Shown: in pieces, positions 62,652 through 64,000 of the stretch
Numbering within the stretch: position 1 is the first letter of the stretch
Layout: the number at the start of each line of letters is the position of its first letter
NCBI RefSeq assembly: GCF_004345365.1
Contig: NZ_SLVF01000011.1
Coordinates: forward strand, 62,001-126,000
Origin: Kribbella sp. VKM Ac-2568
Lineage (GTDB): Bacteria > Actinomycetota > Actinomycetes > Propionibacteriales > Kribbellaceae
Direction: 5' to 3'
Length of the DNA stretch: 64,000 nt
Program-made: the position numbers and the translations under genes
The notes under the pieces: model-generated
Told to the model about the DNA's origin: nothing
Database searches by the model: none
What the model saw: the letters and a program-made list of their open reading frames with translations, nothing else

Positions 62652-63428
62652 GTGAGCGTGCTGGACGGCATTCTGGAAGGCGTCCGGGAGGACCTGGCCG
62701 AGCGACAGCGGCAGGTTCCGCTGGCCGAGCTGAAAGCACGGGTCGCCGATCTGCCCCCGGCTCTGGACCCGTTGCCGGGCTTCCGCACCGACGAGGTGTC
62801 GATCATTGCCGAGGTCAAACGCCGGAGTCCGAGCAAGGGTGATCTGGCCAACATCCCCGACCCGGCCGGGCTCGCCGCGCAGTACGCCGACGGTGGGGCC
62901 GCGGCGATCAGCGTGCTGACCGAGCAGCGGCGGTTCGGCGGATCGCTCGCGGATCTCGCGGCGGTCCGTGAGCGCGTGCCGGTGCCGGTACTGCGCAAGG
63001 ACTTCATCGTCGAGGAGTACCAGCTGTGGGAGACCCGGGCGTTCGGCGGCGATCTCGCCCTGCTGATGGTCGTCTCGCTCGACGACGCTCTGCTCACCGA
63101 CCTGGTCGGCCTGTGCGCTGAGCTCGGCCTCACGCCGCTGGTCGAGTCCCACACCGGGGAAGAGCTCGAGCGCGCGATAGGCACCGGCGCTCAGGTGCTG
63201 GGGATCAACGCCCGTGACCTGACGACGCTGCAGGTCGATCCGGCCGTCTTCGGGAAGCTCGCGCCACAGATCCCGACCGACCGGATTCGCGTCGCCGAGT
63301 CGGGGGTCAGCGGGCCGGAGGACGTCACGCAGTACCGCGAGTGGGGTGCCGACGTGGTCCTGGTCGGCGAGGCGCTGGTCAGGTCCGGTGACCCGACGGA
63401 CTCGATCCGGAGGTTCCGCTTGGCCTAG
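62652..63428 (+). CDS. trpC: Indole-3-glycerol phosphate synthase
   Basis: A 258-residue TIM barrel. Glu53 and Lys56 in AEVKRRSPSKG, Lys116 (LRKDF), Glu166, Asn187 and Glu217 (AESGVSG) fill the catalytic positions. It closes the indole ring in tryptophan synthesis. No trpA, trpB, trpD or trpE is adjacent, so it is either a split trp locus or a second copy. GTG start, GGAGG 7 bases upstream. Confidence 0.93.
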   Translation: MSVLDGILEGVREDLAERQRQVPLAELKARVADLPPALDPLPGFRTDEVSIIAEVKRRSPSKGDLANIPDPAGLAAQYADGGAAAISVLTEQRRFGGSLADLAAVRERVPVPVLRKDFIVEEYQLWETRAFGGDLALLMVVSLDDALLTDLVGLCAELGLTPLVESHTGEELERAIGTGAQVLGINARDLTTLQVDPAVFGKLAPQIPTDRIRVAESGVSGPEDVTQYREWGADVVLVGEALVRSGDPTDSIRRFRLA

Positions 63429-63440
63429 GGCGTGTCCTAG

Positions 63441-64000
63441 TCAGGCGAAGAGCTTCTCGCCCCAGAAGGAGCCGGCCGGGACGCCGCCTGGGCAGGCGAA
63501 GATGCCGGAGCCGACGTGGCGGATGTACTCGTTCATCACGTCCGAGCGGGCCAGTTGCTGCTGGATCGGGATGAACTGCTTGCGCGGGTCCCGCTGGTAG
63601 GCGAGGAAGAACAGCCCGGCGTCGAGGCGGCCGAGTCCGTCCGAGCCGTCGACGAAGTTGTAGCCCCGGCGGAGCAGTTCCGCGCCGTTGTTGAACTGTG
63701 GGTGGGCCAGCCGGATGTGCGCCTCCTTGGCGACCTTGGGCTCGCCCTCGGAGTTCTTCGCCTCGAAGTCGATCGCGTCGAACTCGTCCGCCTTGCCGAG
63801 CGGAGCGCCGGTGCCCTTGCCGCGGCCGACGATCGCCTCCTGCTCGCTCAGCGACGTACGGTCCCAGGTCTCGATGGTCATCCGGATCCGCCGGGAGACC
63901 AGGTACGAGCCGCCGACCATCCAGTCCGGGCCGTCCTCCGGCTGCACCCACAACTGCTGCTCGAGCTTGTCGGTGTCTTCCAGCTTGAGGTTGTTCGTGC
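63441..64000 (-). CDS. Dyp-type peroxidase, C-terminal part (5' end outside window)
   Basis: The last ~186 residues are present. RIRMTIETWDRTSLSEQEAIVGRGKGTGAPLG and the later HIRLAHPQFNNGAELLRRGYNF, with GLFFLAYQRDPRKQFIPIQQQLA, are the conserved C-terminal half of EfeB/DyP heme peroxidases; the His and Arg near the heme lie here. The end SGIFACPGGVPAGSFWG is typical of deferrochelatase-like EfeB. Convergent with trpC. Confidence 0.92.
   Translation of the reverse strand, partial: TNNLKLEDTDKLEQQLWVQPEDGPDWMVGGSYLVSRRIRMTIETWDRTSLSEQEAIVGRGKGTGAPLGKADEFDAIDFEAKNSEGEPKVAKEAHIRLAHPQFNNGAELLRRGYNFVDGSDGLGRLDAGLFFLAYQRDPRKQFIPIQQQLARSDVMNEYIRHVGSGIFACPGGVPAGSFWGEKLFA

Overview
The window is high-GC actinobacterial chromosome. 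Gene starts frequently use GTG, ATGA and GTGA overlaps are common, and the gene families (CGNR/ABATE protein, CU044_5270-type protein with its ECF sigma factor, IdeR, SPFH protein with a small ribbon-helix-helix partner, MMPL pump, Ada-AlkA fusion) suit a soil member of Propionibacteriales such as Kribbella. The genus is inference only. I saw no rRNA, tRNA, CRISPR array, transposase or phage gene; the region reads as ordinary chromosome rich in sugar uptake, transport and small regulatory circuits. || 1-13 kb: a 2,4-dienoyl-CoA reductase-like enzyme cut by the left edge with its PadR regulator, a KhtT/KhtU-type cation/proton antiporter pair, a YdeI-like protein, a DNA-alkylation repair operon (Ada-AlkA, GNAT, Ogt), an SDR and a luciferase-like oxidoreductase, then a LacI regulator followed by a large secreted glycoside hydrolase. 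A 500-base gap at 12.8-13.3 kb holds several hairpins and a row of DnaA-box-like 9-mers. || 13-26.5 kb: a GntR-controlled operon with two ABC modules, a VOC protein, an SPFH/RHH pair, pabB-pabC for folate, a methyltransferase, IdeR with a candidate iron box, photolyase, and a second GntR-ABC exporter operon. || 26.5-39 kb: a four-gene aminosugar operon (aldolase, PfkB kinase, NagA, ROK kinase), a TetR/thioesterase pair with a perfect operator, an ATP-grasp ligase translationally coupled to an MFS exporter, an ECF sigma factor with its membrane partner, and a compact promoter / mini-ORF / hairpin / T8 module at 38.74-38.98 kb that looks like a short structured RNA. || 39-56 kb: TetR-MMPL efflux with a perfect 23-bp palindrome, PdxH, an asparagine-synthase-like protein diverging from a 53-residue cysteine-rich repeat peptide encoded immediately before citrate synthase, DUF2293, AraC with a PhyH dioxygenase, SerC, a membrane-anchored propeller, a methyltransferase, and an ArsR-type regulator with an MFS pump behind a perfect 43-bp palindrome. 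|| 56-64 kb: a hexapeptide acyltransferase fused to an all-helical domain, a LacI regulator, a complete sugar ABC transporter preceded by paired AACCGGTT sites, an isolated trpC, and a Dyp-type peroxidase cut by the right edge. || Window-wide, the octamer GTACTGCG / CGCAGTAC occurs at least 34 times in many reading frames, far above what base composition predicts.
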